From positions 248,001-312,000 of the forward strand of contig NZ_VRYH01000002.1 in assembly GCF_008079445.1 (NCBI RefSeq): a stretch of DNA of 64,000 bases. The letters run 5' to 3'. The stretch is from Aidingimonas lacisalsi (GTDB lineage: Bacteria > Pseudomonadota > Gammaproteobacteria > Pseudomonadales > Halomonadaceae). A program made the position numbers and the translations under genes. The notes beneath the pieces are model-generated. The model saw nothing but the letters and a program-made list of their open reading frames with translations. It was not told the origin of the DNA and did not search any database. Within the stretch, counting starts at the first letter, position 1. Each line of letters starts with the position of its first letter. Below, piece after piece: positions 26,206-33,608 of this stretch.

Positions 26206-26505
26206 ATGAGTGAGAGAAAAGTGATCGTCGCGGGGTGGACTACCGTTGATCCGGAGAAAAGGGATGAAGCAGTGGAGAGTTTCAAAGACTTAGTTCTTCG
26301 CGCTCGAAATGCCCCGGGATGCTTGGATATGGCCATTACTGCCGATACGGTCGACCCGAGTCGGATCAATATTTTTGAGTTCTGGCGATCCGAGGAAGAT
26401 CTAAACGCATGGCGTGCTGTTTCTGACCCTCCGAAGGAAGTCACTCCAATAGTGAAAATGGAGGTGCAGAAACATATCATCCAAGAATCAGGGCCGCCGT
26501 TCTGA
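26206..26505 (+). CDS. Antibiotic biosynthesis monooxygenase (ABM) domain protein, cassette 1
   Basis: A 99-residue single-domain protein of the dimeric alpha/beta barrel (ABM) superfamily: VIVAGWTTVDPEKRDEAVESFKDLVLRARNAPGCLDMAITAD and the FEFWRSEEDLNAWRA segment are typical. Such small proteins act as quinol or cofactor-free monooxygenases or as stress proteins; the substrate is unknown. GGTGAG precedes the ATG. It is the first cassette after the attI-like leader and its stop codon abuts the attC site. Confidence 0.85.
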   Translation: MSERKVIVAGWTTVDPEKRDEAVESFKDLVLRARNAPGCLDMAITADTVDPSRINIFEFWRSEEDLNAWRAVSDPPKEVTPIVKMEVQKHIIQESGPPF

Positions 26506-26575
26506 CGCCCAACAAAGCGTTGCACCTGACCGCTATTCCGCTGGCGCTCCATAGCGGCAGGCGAGTTCTGGCGTC
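26504..26575 (+). repeat. attC-like site 1
   Basis: The inverse core GCCCAAC (26507-26513) starts immediately after the ABM stop; the matching right end is GTTCTGGCGTC (26565-26575), complementary to GACGCCCAAC with one bulged base. Internal arms CCGCTA and TAGCGG pair. The right core is not a perfect GTTRRRY, so the site may be weak. Confidence 0.6.
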
Positions 26576-26743
26576 ATATACACAATGAGTTAGCAGTCGA
26601 ACGACTGTGGTGCGGCACAAATCTCAGTTCCGACGGAACATAGAAGAATTTCTCGTTTCTGTCGAAATCACGGTTGGCTGTTCGACCAAGAGATGACAGC
26701 GCATGATGCTGTCGCTTTATCAACAACCTGGAGAAAGCGAACC

Positions 26744-27163
26744 ATGTCCCGAATGATCTTCGTGAACCTGCCGGTAACTGACCTCGACGTGTCGATGACT
26801 TTCTACAAGGCCCTCGGCTTCGTGAACAACCCACAATTTACTGACGATACGGCCGCGTGCATGGTATGGAGCGAGGCGATCAACGTCATGCTGCTCACAC
26901 ATGCTAAGTGGAGTACCTTCACCGATCGTCCGATTCCACCCGCTACCTCTAGCGAAGTGATGCTTGCCTTGTCGTGCGATAGTCGTGAAGCTGTCGACGC
27001 CATGAACGAGGCGGCTACTGACAATGGCGGCACAGCAGACGCCAACCCCGTCCAGGATCTTGGATTTATGTATAACCGAAACTTGGCGGACCCCGATGGC
27101 CATATCTGGGAGCCCATGTGGATGGACCCAACAGCAATTCCTACAGACGATCAGGCAAATTAA
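26744..27163 (+). CDS. VOC (glyoxalase/bleomycin resistance) family protein, cassette 2
   Basis: A 139-residue vicinal-oxygen-chelate protein with paired beta-alpha-beta modules: MSRMIFVNLPVTDLDVSMTFYKALGF and, in the second half, RNLADPDGHIWEPMWMDP carrying the metal-ligand-type Glu. The ATG at 26744 follows GGAGAAAG. This PhnB/glyoxalase-like subgroup is often of unknown substrate; drug or electrophile detoxification is possible. It lies between two attC-like sites, so it is a mobile cassette gene. Confidence 0.87.
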   Translation: MSRMIFVNLPVTDLDVSMTFYKALGFVNNPQFTDDTAACMVWSEAINVMLLTHAKWSTFTDRPIPPATSSEVMLALSCDSREAVDAMNEAATDNGGTADANPVQDLGFMYNRNLADPDGHIWEPMWMDPTAIPTDDQAN

Positions 27164-27189
27164 GCACGCGTAAGTTGCATAAGACCAGC

Positions 27190-27238
27190 GCATAACAAAG
27201 CATTGCAGCGGACGAGCCGCTGAATGCGGCGGTTAGGC
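27190..27238 (+). repeat. attC site 2
   Basis: A classical short attC: inverse core GCATAAC (27190-27196), right core GTTAGGC (27232-27238), and internal arms CATTGCAGCGG / CCGCTGAATG that pair with one unpaired G, the extrahelical base that integron integrases use to choose the strand. Confidence 0.85.
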
Positions 27239-27285
27239 ACTGAAAAGACAGACTGCGGTCGAGCGTTAAAATAGCGAGTTTATTG

Positions 27286-28221
27286 ATGAAGAATGCAAAG
27301 TTTTGGTTCAGCCTATTGGTACTGACATCATTGACTGTAGCGTCTTTAGATCTCCACGCGCGGACACCCACATCTGACAAAAAAAACACCACGGTTGACG
27401 ACTACGCTATTGCCGATGGCTGCGAATACCTCGCTGATCAGGCACAGGGCGCAACATTTGTTTTGTACTTGCCATATCAGAATAAGCGCCTCGTCTGCAA
27501 TTCAACAACTGCAAAACGCCGCGTCCTTCCTGCGTCTACTTTTAAGGTCGCCCATGCACTTATTGCGCTGGAAACCGGAGCAATCAAAGATGAATTTAAA
27601 AAAGAAGAATCGGATGGTAGGCAACGCACAGTGCCCTCGTGGAATCAACCGACTAGCTTAGCCACAGGTATGGCGAATTCCACAGTTTGGTTCTATCAGC
27701 GCGTAGCCGAGAGAATTGGCGTTCAGAGGGAGCGGGAGTGGTTGCGGAGGTTGAACTACGGGAACACCGACATGGGGCCAAGTACCGAACTTACTACTTT
27801 CTGGCTTACTGGCTCGCTACGCATATCGGCATTAGAACAGATTGGTTTTCTGGATCAATTACGGCGCCGTAAACTTCAAGCTTCAATCCAGGGCCAACAA
27901 CGGGTAGCTGATATGATGGTCGTGGGTCATAGTGCTGAGGACACTGGTTCAGGCAGCACTCTCCATGCCAAAAGCGGAGCGGTATTGCCCATTGGGAAAA
28001 ACGGTGATTTAGCAAAAGGTAAAACGGCGGAGCTTTTGCTTGAGGGGGTGGAAGAAGTGGGTTGGTATGTTGGCTGGGTTGAACAGTCCGAGGAAGATGG
28101 CGGCGACGCCGTTTTCGCACTTCATCTTCCCATGCATACGAAGGATGCATTAGCGAAGAGGAAAGTCCTCTCTTTTGACCTGCTCGGCCTCAATGGCGTC
28201 AAACTGGACTCCATTAATTGA
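27286..28221 (+). CDS. Class D (OXA-type) beta-lactamase, cassette 3
   Basis: A 311-residue exported serine beta-lactamase with every class D landmark: Ser84-Thr-Phe-Lys87, Ser132-Thr-Val134, Tyr158-Gly-Asn160, Trp173 in the omega region and Lys229-Ser-Gly231. A signal peptide ends near residue 25. It hydrolyses the beta-lactam ring using a carboxylated Lys87. The ATG at 27286 directly follows an in-frame TTG. It is preceded by a good attC and followed by a poor one. Base composition is lower in G+C than the chromosomal genes. Length is slightly above the usual 265-285 residues. Confidence 0.93.
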   Translation: MKNAKFWFSLLVLTSLTVASLDLHARTPTSDKKNTTVDDYAIADGCEYLADQAQGATFVLYLPYQNKRLVCNSTTAKRRVLPASTFKVAHALIALETGAIKDEFKKEESDGRQRTVPSWNQPTSLATGMANSTVWFYQRVAERIGVQREREWLRRLNYGNTDMGPSTELTTFWLTGSLRISALEQIGFLDQLRRRKLQASIQGQQRVADMMVVGHSAEDTGSGSTLHAKSGAVLPIGKNGDLAKGKTAELLLEGVEEVGWYVGWVEQSEEDGGDAVFALHLPMHTKDALAKRKVLSFDLLGLNGVKLDSIN

Positions 28222-28247
28222 GTGTCTACACGTAGTAAGGTATCGGT

Positions 28248-28288
28248 GCCTAACAATTGCATGGAATGGGGCGTTTATTTCGTTATGC
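28248..28288 (+). repeat. Partial attC-like site 3
   Basis: GCCTAAC (28248-28254) and GTTATGC (28282-28288) have the spacing of core sites, but the 27-nt interior shows little pairing. It is probably the end of the array, truncated where the LysR segment joins. Confidence 0.45.
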
Positions 28289-28318
28289 GCCTTGCGCTCC
28301 ACCCCGAATCCGCATCAC

Positions 28319-29227
28319 CTACCTGGCTTCGCTCAATATCCACTGGCGAAGCGTCTGCACACTGGGCTCTCCGCTGTTGCTTTCCGGATAGACCAGATGA
28401 TAGGCGTATTCCTCCGCTACGCTGATATCGATATCGAACAGTCTCACCAGCCGTCCCTCGGCCAGGTCGTTTTCAACCATCGCTAATTCAACCAGGCCGA
28501 TGGCATTTCCGTCAGTTACTGCTTGCACTACATGACTTGAATCCGTGAAGGCCACGCATCGGCTATCGTCGAAGTCGTCGATACCCGCTGCTGCCATCCA
28601 CATCGACCAGTTCGGCCAGACCATGCCTCCGGTTTGGCAGTCAACATAGCAGAGGGTGTGGTGAAAGAGGTCTTGCGGCACTTTGGGTGCGAGGCCGGTT
28701 TCAATCAGTTTTGGGCTGCAGACCGGGATCACGACGGTATCGAACAGGCAATCTGAGTGCGCGCCTGCGTATTGGCCGTTGCCGAAGCGGATGGCAACGT
28801 CCACGTCGTCCACATCGAAGTCCCGCACCTGATCAGTGATATCGAATGTCAGTTCCAGATCCGGATTTGCTTCCCGGAAACGGGATAGGCGAGGCAAAAG
28901 CCAGTGGGTGGCAAATCTTGCACCCAAGGAGATGCGCAGGTGCGCGGACCCCCGGGCGATTCTTCGAGCACGGCTAGCTGCACGGTGCAGGTTGTCCAGG
29001 GCGTCGGTCGCAGCTTCGAACAAGACGGCGCCAGCAGACGTGAGCTGAATCCTGCGACTGGTGCGCGTGAAGAGCGTGGCGTCAAGCTGATCCTCGATTT
29101 CCTTGATCTGAAAACTGACCGCCGCCGGCGTTAAACCCAGTTCTTCAGCCGCACGGGTGAAGTTCAAGTGTCGCCCGGCTGCCTCGAACGTTCTGAGTGC
29201 CCGGGTGCCGGGGAGCATTCGCTGCAT
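28319..29227 (-). CDS. LysR-family regulator, GcvA-like
   Basis: A 302-residue LysR protein. The N-terminal winged helix reads GTRALRTFEAAGRHLNFTRAAEELGLTPAAVSFQIKEIEDQLDATLFTRTSRRIQLTSAG, typical of the GcvA/AmpR-like branch; the C-terminal effector domain is complete. It diverges from the glycosidase-like gene at 29337 with about 110 bp between, the usual arrangement for a LysR and its target. Immediately downstream lies the end of cassette array 1, so its 3' flank is a recombination junction. Being AmpR-branch-like beside a beta-lactamase is probably coincidence. Confidence 0.92.
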   Translation of the reverse strand: MQRMLPGTRALRTFEAAGRHLNFTRAAEELGLTPAAVSFQIKEIEDQLDATLFTRTSRRIQLTSAGAVLFEAATDALDNLHRAASRARRIARGSAHLRISLGARFATHWLLPRLSRFREANPDLELTFDITDQVRDFDVDDVDVAIRFGNGQYAGAHSDCLFDTVVIPVCSPKLIETGLAPKVPQDLFHHTLCYVDCQTGGMVWPNWSMWMAAAGIDDFDDSRCVAFTDSSHVVQAVTDGNAIGLVELAMVENDLAEGRLVRLFDIDISVAEEYAYHLVYPESNSGEPSVQTLRQWILSEAR

Positions 29228-29336
29228 AAATCTTCAAGTTCTGCTTAATGATCCGTCAAGAAATACTCGTTTCTCAGCGCAAGGTCAATGGGAGGATAGT
29301 GATTGTCACTGGTTTATCGTTCGAAGGAGTTTAACG

Positions 29337-30461
29337 ATGCTGAAGTCCAAACTTACCCATCCACTCGCGATTGCGATGTGGGACTTCTCCTGGCTGGAAC
29401 GTCGCTGGCCCGGTGCAGGTTATGAGGATTGGGATAAGGCTCTGGATGAGCTAATAGAACGGGGCTATGATGCCGTTCGCATCGATGCCTATCCCCATCT
29501 CATTGATTCAGATCCTGAACGCGAATGGGAGCTCTTGCCTGTCTGGAACCAGCACGACTGGGGTAGCCCTGCTACGACCAGAGTCAGGGTACAGCCGGCC
29601 TTGAACGAGTTCATTGGCAAGTGCGCGGAACGGAACGTGAAGGTCGCACTGTCGACGTGGTTCCGGCAAGACACGGATGATATCAGGATGCGAATCAACT
29701 CGCCGGTGGATCTGGGGCGTATCTGGACGAGAACCCTGGACTCCATTGCCGGGGCGGGCCTGATGGACAGTGTCTTATGGGTTGACCTTTGTAACGAGTG
29801 GCCGGAACCCTCATGGGCGCCATTTCTTGGGCCTGATTCCGGGAATGGCAATAATGGTGACAGCGGGCCATCGCGAACCTCGCCCGAGATACGGCGCTGG
29901 ATGGCGGAGTCTATCGCCTTGGCACGGCAAGCCTATCCCGATCTCGACTACTGCTTCTCCTACGCAGCGGAATACCGGAACTGGCCGGAACAAGACGTCT
30001 CCTTCATGGATCTGCTGGAGCCGCACATCTGGATGGCGCAGCCGGAGCTGAGCGACTTTGACGAAAGAATCGGGTTTGATCTTGGCAAGGCGAGCTTCGA
30101 TCCAACAATGTACGAGATACTGGCTCGGAATGCCGAGGCCACGTACAGAACGGATCCCGCTCATTGGAAAAGCCGCCTGAAAGAGGGTATCGACCTTCTG
30201 GCCGAGTGGTCCCGTCATGTCGACAAACCGCTGATAACCACGGAAGGCTGGGCGTTGATCCCCTACAAAGATTGGCCCTTGTTGGACTGGGACTGGGTTA
30301 AGGAGTTGTGTGCATTCGGCGTGCAGGAGGCGTCGGAAACCGGCCGCTGGATTGCACTTTCTACCAGCCACTTCTGCGGCCCACAGTTCGTGGGCATGTG
30401 GCGAGACGTCGAGTGGCACAGGCGCTTGACCGACCTCATTCACGAGGGGGATATCAAGTAG
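29337..30461 (+). CDS. Cellulase-like (sugar-binding) family glycosidase
   Basis: A 374-residue protein without a signal peptide. The sequence reads as a TIM-barrel glycosidase: WDFSWLERRWPGAGYEDWDKALDELIERGYDAVRIDAYPH at the N-terminus, VLWVDLCNEWPEPSW (a DxxNE motif like the acid/base Glu of clan A enzymes) and KPLITTEGW (candidate nucleophile Glu) near the end. This matches the sugar-binding cellulase-like group. SD GAAGGAG precedes the ATG. It is divergent from a LysR gene. Substrate unknown. Confidence 0.78.
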   Translation: MLKSKLTHPLAIAMWDFSWLERRWPGAGYEDWDKALDELIERGYDAVRIDAYPHLIDSDPEREWELLPVWNQHDWGSPATTRVRVQPALNEFIGKCAERNVKVALSTWFRQDTDDIRMRINSPVDLGRIWTRTLDSIAGAGLMDSVLWVDLCNEWPEPSWAPFLGPDSGNGNNGDSGPSRTSPEIRRWMAESIALARQAYPDLDYCFSYAAEYRNWPEQDVSFMDLLEPHIWMAQPELSDFDERIGFDLGKASFDPTMYEILARNAEATYRTDPAHWKSRLKEGIDLLAEWSRHVDKPLITTEGWALIPYKDWPLLDWDWVKELCAFGVQEASETGRWIALSTSHFCGPQFVGMWRDVEWHRRLTDLIHEGDIK

Positions 30462-30960
30462 AAACAGACCGGGATAGATCTATTGTGAGGTCCATTAAGC
30501 AGCCGAAAATAGTTCTGTCCCGGTTTCTATGCCTTGCGCGACCAACGATGTGCCTTAGAACAAGGAAGAACCTATATGGAAACATCCTTTGACGAGAACC
30601 GATGTACTCCTGGAATCGAGTTTCCATAACCTAGCGAGCCATCAACCGGATACCTGTCTCAAAGGTCTTAGAGGATTAATTCGTGAGATATGAATGTACT
30701 AATTACTCTATTAACGACCGACTTTATGAGATATTGTCTCTCCATGGCCAAAGGGTTAGATATCGGAATAAAAAGACTTACATTGGGTTTTTTAATGAGT
30801 AGTAGACTTTTAAAATGTGGAGGTTATCTATGAATAGCGACAACGCTGGGAATTTCGGTGGGGGAATGATCATCGGGTAATTGTTCTACGTAAAGGTACA
30901 ATCAGTAATGCCTTAAATTCTATAGGCAATCTACCGGTATTATATAGGGAATAATGGCAA
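30462..30960. other. AT-rich gap with a 16-codon mini-ORF
   Basis: No gene of normal size. A tiny ORF at 30830-30880 encodes MNSDNAGNFGGGMIIG and has a strong SD (GTGGAGG) 8 bp before its ATG; it reads like the start of a glycine-zipper membrane peptide cut short. The rest is lower in G+C than the surroundings and holds no recognisable coding sequence. Confidence 0.4.
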
Positions 30961-31078
30961 ACGGCTATGCGTCGACGGTTTACACCGGCTGCAGGCGGCT
31001 GGCTAGCACCCACTTGGTGGGCTTGTTGTCGCCGGTCGGAAACGCGACGCGCTGTATGCTGCGACTTGGCTCAACTAT
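30961..31078 (-). repeat. recD fragment D
   Basis: This stretch matches the inside of the recD 3' region (46770-46885) in the same orientation, diverged but clearly alignable: GCAGGCGGCTGG, then CACCCA/TACCCA, GGTGGGCTT against GATGGGTTT, and TCGCCGGT. The frame no longer encodes RecD throughout. Confidence 0.65.
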
Positions 31079-31126
31079 CCTCTGTCTTCCTGGATGCGTA
31101 TGTGCTAGGCAGGCCCTACAGGGATG

Positions 31127-31330
31127 AGATCTCTCGCTACGTTCCGTTGATCCAGCGCATGGCAGAGGCCAAGAAAAAGTACTAACCTTTCTTAACACAA
31201 GAGATAAAAACACACAGAACGTACGCAAGGGACTGCCATACCCATGGTCACTTCCGACTCCCGTATTACGACGGTTCTCCACGAAAATGTGCGGAAAGAC
31301 CGTCTTATCCTTGCCGATGCCAGTCCTGTA
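31127..31330 (+). repeat. Unidentified repeat, copy 1
   Basis: Matches 43117-43325 closely. Both copies contain an open frame ending [12 protein letters not shown], two or three basic residues and a stop, then a second motif MPxVTSxSRI. It follows a recD fragment in both places. I do not recognise the protein; it is a remnant, since nothing upstream is in frame with a start. Confidence 0.6.
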
Positions 31331-32007
31331 CGAGGTACGTCAGTTGTCGCTATTGCTCGGCGATATGGCGAGGAACCATGAGCAATCCTATGTGGCGAAA
31401 GCCGACAGTCGGCAAAGGCAGCGCGCACCTCGAACCGTGTTATGCAGCCGGCACAATTCAAAGGGGGTTGCACGGCTTTAGCCTTAGAGGAAAGCGAAAA
31501 GTGCAGGGCCAATGCAGCTATACTATCTGGTTTATAATTTTGAGAAGCTGGCGAATTAGGGAAGGTTGTTAACCTAGTGTTTAGCAGGCTGCGATTGGCT
31601 ACGCCGAAAGAGCTGAAAAGAGCCAGAGTTGATCATCAATGACTGGTGGCGCCCAATGCCCAATATTGGATCGGTCGACAGGTTGGTTAGGGAGGCTCTG
31701 AAAATTGGTTTTTCTACAGCCTCAACGAGTGTTGCTTTTCCGCTGGTGACCTTACTCGGCTGAACTGAACACTTTGAGATGCGGTTAGTTTCTTGAAAAC
31801 GGCTATTGAGACACGGCCCGGCGATGACGGTTTTTGCCCGTTGTCGCCTTACATCGAGCCCTCTGGCCCGTCGGTGCCAGCCAGTGGGAAGGCTTGGGAG
31901 GCCTGAATCAACGCAGCATCGGAATCGGACTGCAAAATGCCGCTCGCCCGGGCCGGAAGAGCGGGCAATCGTGCGCGTGGATCGGAAACCCCTATCCGGA
32001 CGGTCAC
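31331..32007. other. Decayed intergenic stretch, possibly a third leader copy
   Basis: Around 31444-31540 short matches to the cassette leader region occur (GCAGCCGGCAC, TTAGAGGAAAG, AAGCTGGC) but they are interrupted, so this is at best a ruined copy. No gene is supported in the rest. Confidence 0.35.
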
Positions 32008-32430
32008 TTATACGTCAACGAGTAAACCGTTGAGCATTGGCTCGATGACGCTCATGGCTTCGTCCAACGCCTCATCAGAGTTTGCTGCATTCGCCACGAA
32101 CAAGCAGGACTCGTTGAGCGCACCAACGATGATCGCGGCTAGCGTTGCCAAGGGAAGGTGCTTGATGATGCCCCGCTGCATGGCGCGCCGGAAGTCGGCG
32201 CGCAGCAACGTGACGCCATACTCGCTTTCGACACGCTGGCGATCCTCCCAGGAAAGGACCCAGCAGGCATCGACCAGCACGATCTGGCGTATCGACGCGT
32301 CACTGTGGAGCTCGATGTACCGCCGGCAGCGAGACTTCAGCTCGGCCCAGGTCTCCGCGTTCGTTTGCTCGGTGAAGCGCTCCAGGTGCAGCGCATGGCT
32401 TTCGTCCGGGGCGAATGGCTGATGCTCGGC
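32008..32430 (-). pseudogene. TetR-family regulator lacking its DNA-binding domain
   Basis: The C-terminal about 135 residues read as a TetR ligand domain (HSDASIRQIVLVDACWVLSWEDRQRVESEYGVTLLRADFRRAMQRGII and ALNESCLFVANA). The frame continues upstream to 32700, but that part lacks any helix-turn-helix and is antisense to the next gene. The DNA-binding domain has been lost, so this is a truncated gene. Confidence 0.7.
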
Positions 32431-32569
32431 GTGGGTTATGAACGCGCCGCGACGATGAGTGCATTGCGAGTCGCCCGCCCTTGTTCGGCCTTTTTCGAAA
32501 GCGGTGTCATCGATCGCTCCCTGGACATACATACTATTGGTATGCGAATCAGGCAAATGGGAGGTAACC

Positions 32570-32845
32570 ATGCCGAAGTACGTTATTGAACGCGAGATCC
32601 CCGGGGCGGGCGAAATGAGTGCGGAACAACTCCGCGAGGCATCGCGTGCATCCAGTGCCGTGCGCGACGAACTCGGCCCGAAGGAGCTGCAGTGGGTCAA
32701 CAGCTACATTTGCGATGACAAGGTCTACTGCGTCTACATTGCGGTCAACGAAGACATCATCCATGAGCATGCCCGCTGCCTGGATATCCCTGCGAACCGG
32801 ATCTCCCGGGTCAAGGCCGTAACTGACCCTTCCACGGGAGAGTAG
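32570..32845 (+). CDS. DUF4242 (SCO4226-like) small protein
   Basis: A 91-residue ferredoxin-like-fold protein: MPKYVIEREIPGAGEMS, WVNSYICDDKVYCVYIA and EDIIHEHARCLDIPANRISRV are characteristic of DUF4242, whose Streptomyces member binds nickel. GGGAGG lies 5 bp before the ATG. The frame is open further upstream but without such a start. A hairpin terminator follows. The function in the cell is not known. Confidence 0.85.
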   Translation: MPKYVIEREIPGAGEMSAEQLREASRASSAVRDELGPKELQWVNSYICDDKVYCVYIAVNEDIIHEHARCLDIPANRISRVKAVTDPSTGE

Positions 32846-32859
32846 AGGCGAACAATAAT

Positions 32860-32891
32860 GGAGCTGCGGTGGCCGGACCCGCCGCAGCTCC
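32860..32891 (+). terminator. Hairpin after the DUF4242 gene
   Basis: GGAGCTGCGG (32860-32869) pairs with CCGCAGCTCC (32882-32891); no T-run follows. Confidence 0.5.
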
Positions 32892-33051
32892 ACGCTGCGC
32901 ACACCATAAACCACAGCCCACCTATTCACAGCGGAGTGTTATGACGCCGTCGCAGTGATCGAATCATCGTTAAGGCGACTCATTCACTGTTGAACTAAAC
33001 CGCTTCGCGGTAGCTGTCGTCGAGTCACGTCTTTTGCCTGATCGCACCACA

Positions 33052-33083
33052 CTGATCATTGACCCGCATGGGTCAATGATCAG
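33052..33083. repeat. Perfect 14-bp inverted repeat
   Basis: CTGATCATTGACCC (33052-33065) and GGGTCAATGATCAG (33070-33083) flank GCAT. The hairpin ends 11 bp before the ATG of a broken tyrosine recombinase. It may be the terminal or crossover structure of the lost element, or an operator. Confidence 0.7.
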
Positions 33084-33094
33084 GAGTGACGACG

Positions 33095-33345
33095 ATGACT
33101 GCTTTGCGACAAACGATGATCGAGGCCATGCGTCAGCGTGGTTTCGCGCAACGTACCCATAATACCTGCCTGATGGTGATCACCGACCTGGCGCGTTATT
33201 TCCACCGCCCGCCAGACACGTTGAGCACCGCCTGATGCTCGAACTGTGCTACGGCTGTGGACTGCGCGTGATCGAGGTCTGCCACCTGCGGGTCAGCGAC
33301 ATTGACAGCCAGCGCGGCCAGTCGCCCGGAAAGCGGCCGGTTAGA
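33095..33345 (+). pseudogene. Tyrosine recombinase remnant with internal deletion
   Basis: The first part, MTALRQTMIEAMRQRGFA continuing to HRPPDTL, is the N-terminal SAM-like domain of an IS91-associated/XerC-like integrase. After a stop the sequence resumes as MLELCYGCGLRVIEVCHLRVSDIDSQRG, the box around the first catalytic Arg (GLRxxE). The region between and everything after, including the catalytic Tyr, is missing; the remnant runs into the end of the next gene. Confidence 0.75.
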
Positions 33346-33604
33346 GGCGCTGCAGCCGTTCGTACCCCTCCCGGGTAAGCAGCACCAGGTGCCGCGACGA
33401 GGGGTAGACCCTGCCCTCGGCCTGGAGTGTGGCGATCCACTCACTGTGCTCCGGGGAGGGCAGGTAGAAGAAATCCCTCCCCTCCTGGAGGGCATCGCCA
33501 GAGTGCTTGAACAGCCGGAAGGTGGTGCCCTTGGTGAAACCGTTCATTTCATCAACCTGCCGAAAGCTCAGGGTGGGGGTGCCGTTGTAATCGATCGGTT
33601 CCAT
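33341..33604 (-). CDS. Small conserved protein downstream of recQ
   Basis: An 87-residue protein (MEPIDYNGTPTLSFRQVDEMN ... HLVLLTREGYERLQRL) starting 4 bp after the recQ stop, so co-transcribed with it. The pattern FRQVDEMNGFTKGTTFRLFKHS looks like a small helix-turn-helix or MerR-like recognition helix, but I do not recognise the family. Its end overlaps the tyrosine recombinase remnant by a few bases, so the original C-terminus may have been altered. Confidence 0.65.
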   Translation of the reverse strand: MEPIDYNGTPTLSFRQVDEMNGFTKGTTFRLFKHSGDALQEGRDFFYLPSPEHSEWIATLQAEGRVYPSSRHLVLLTREGYERLQRL

Positions 33605-33608
33605 TGAG

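Noticed and set aside
31444-31560. A third attI-like leader
   Set aside because: Only short matches in broken order remain; there is no clear CCTR|TT end and no cassette follows.
32459-32569. Upstream extension of the DUF4242 gene
   Set aside because: The family N-terminus MPKYVIER starts at the ATG with the strong SD at 32570; the extension has no similarity.
33095-33345. Tyrosine recombinase remnant as the integron integrase of the cassette arrays
   Set aside because: The readable parts match the IS91-associated/XerC type, and it lies far from both leaders.
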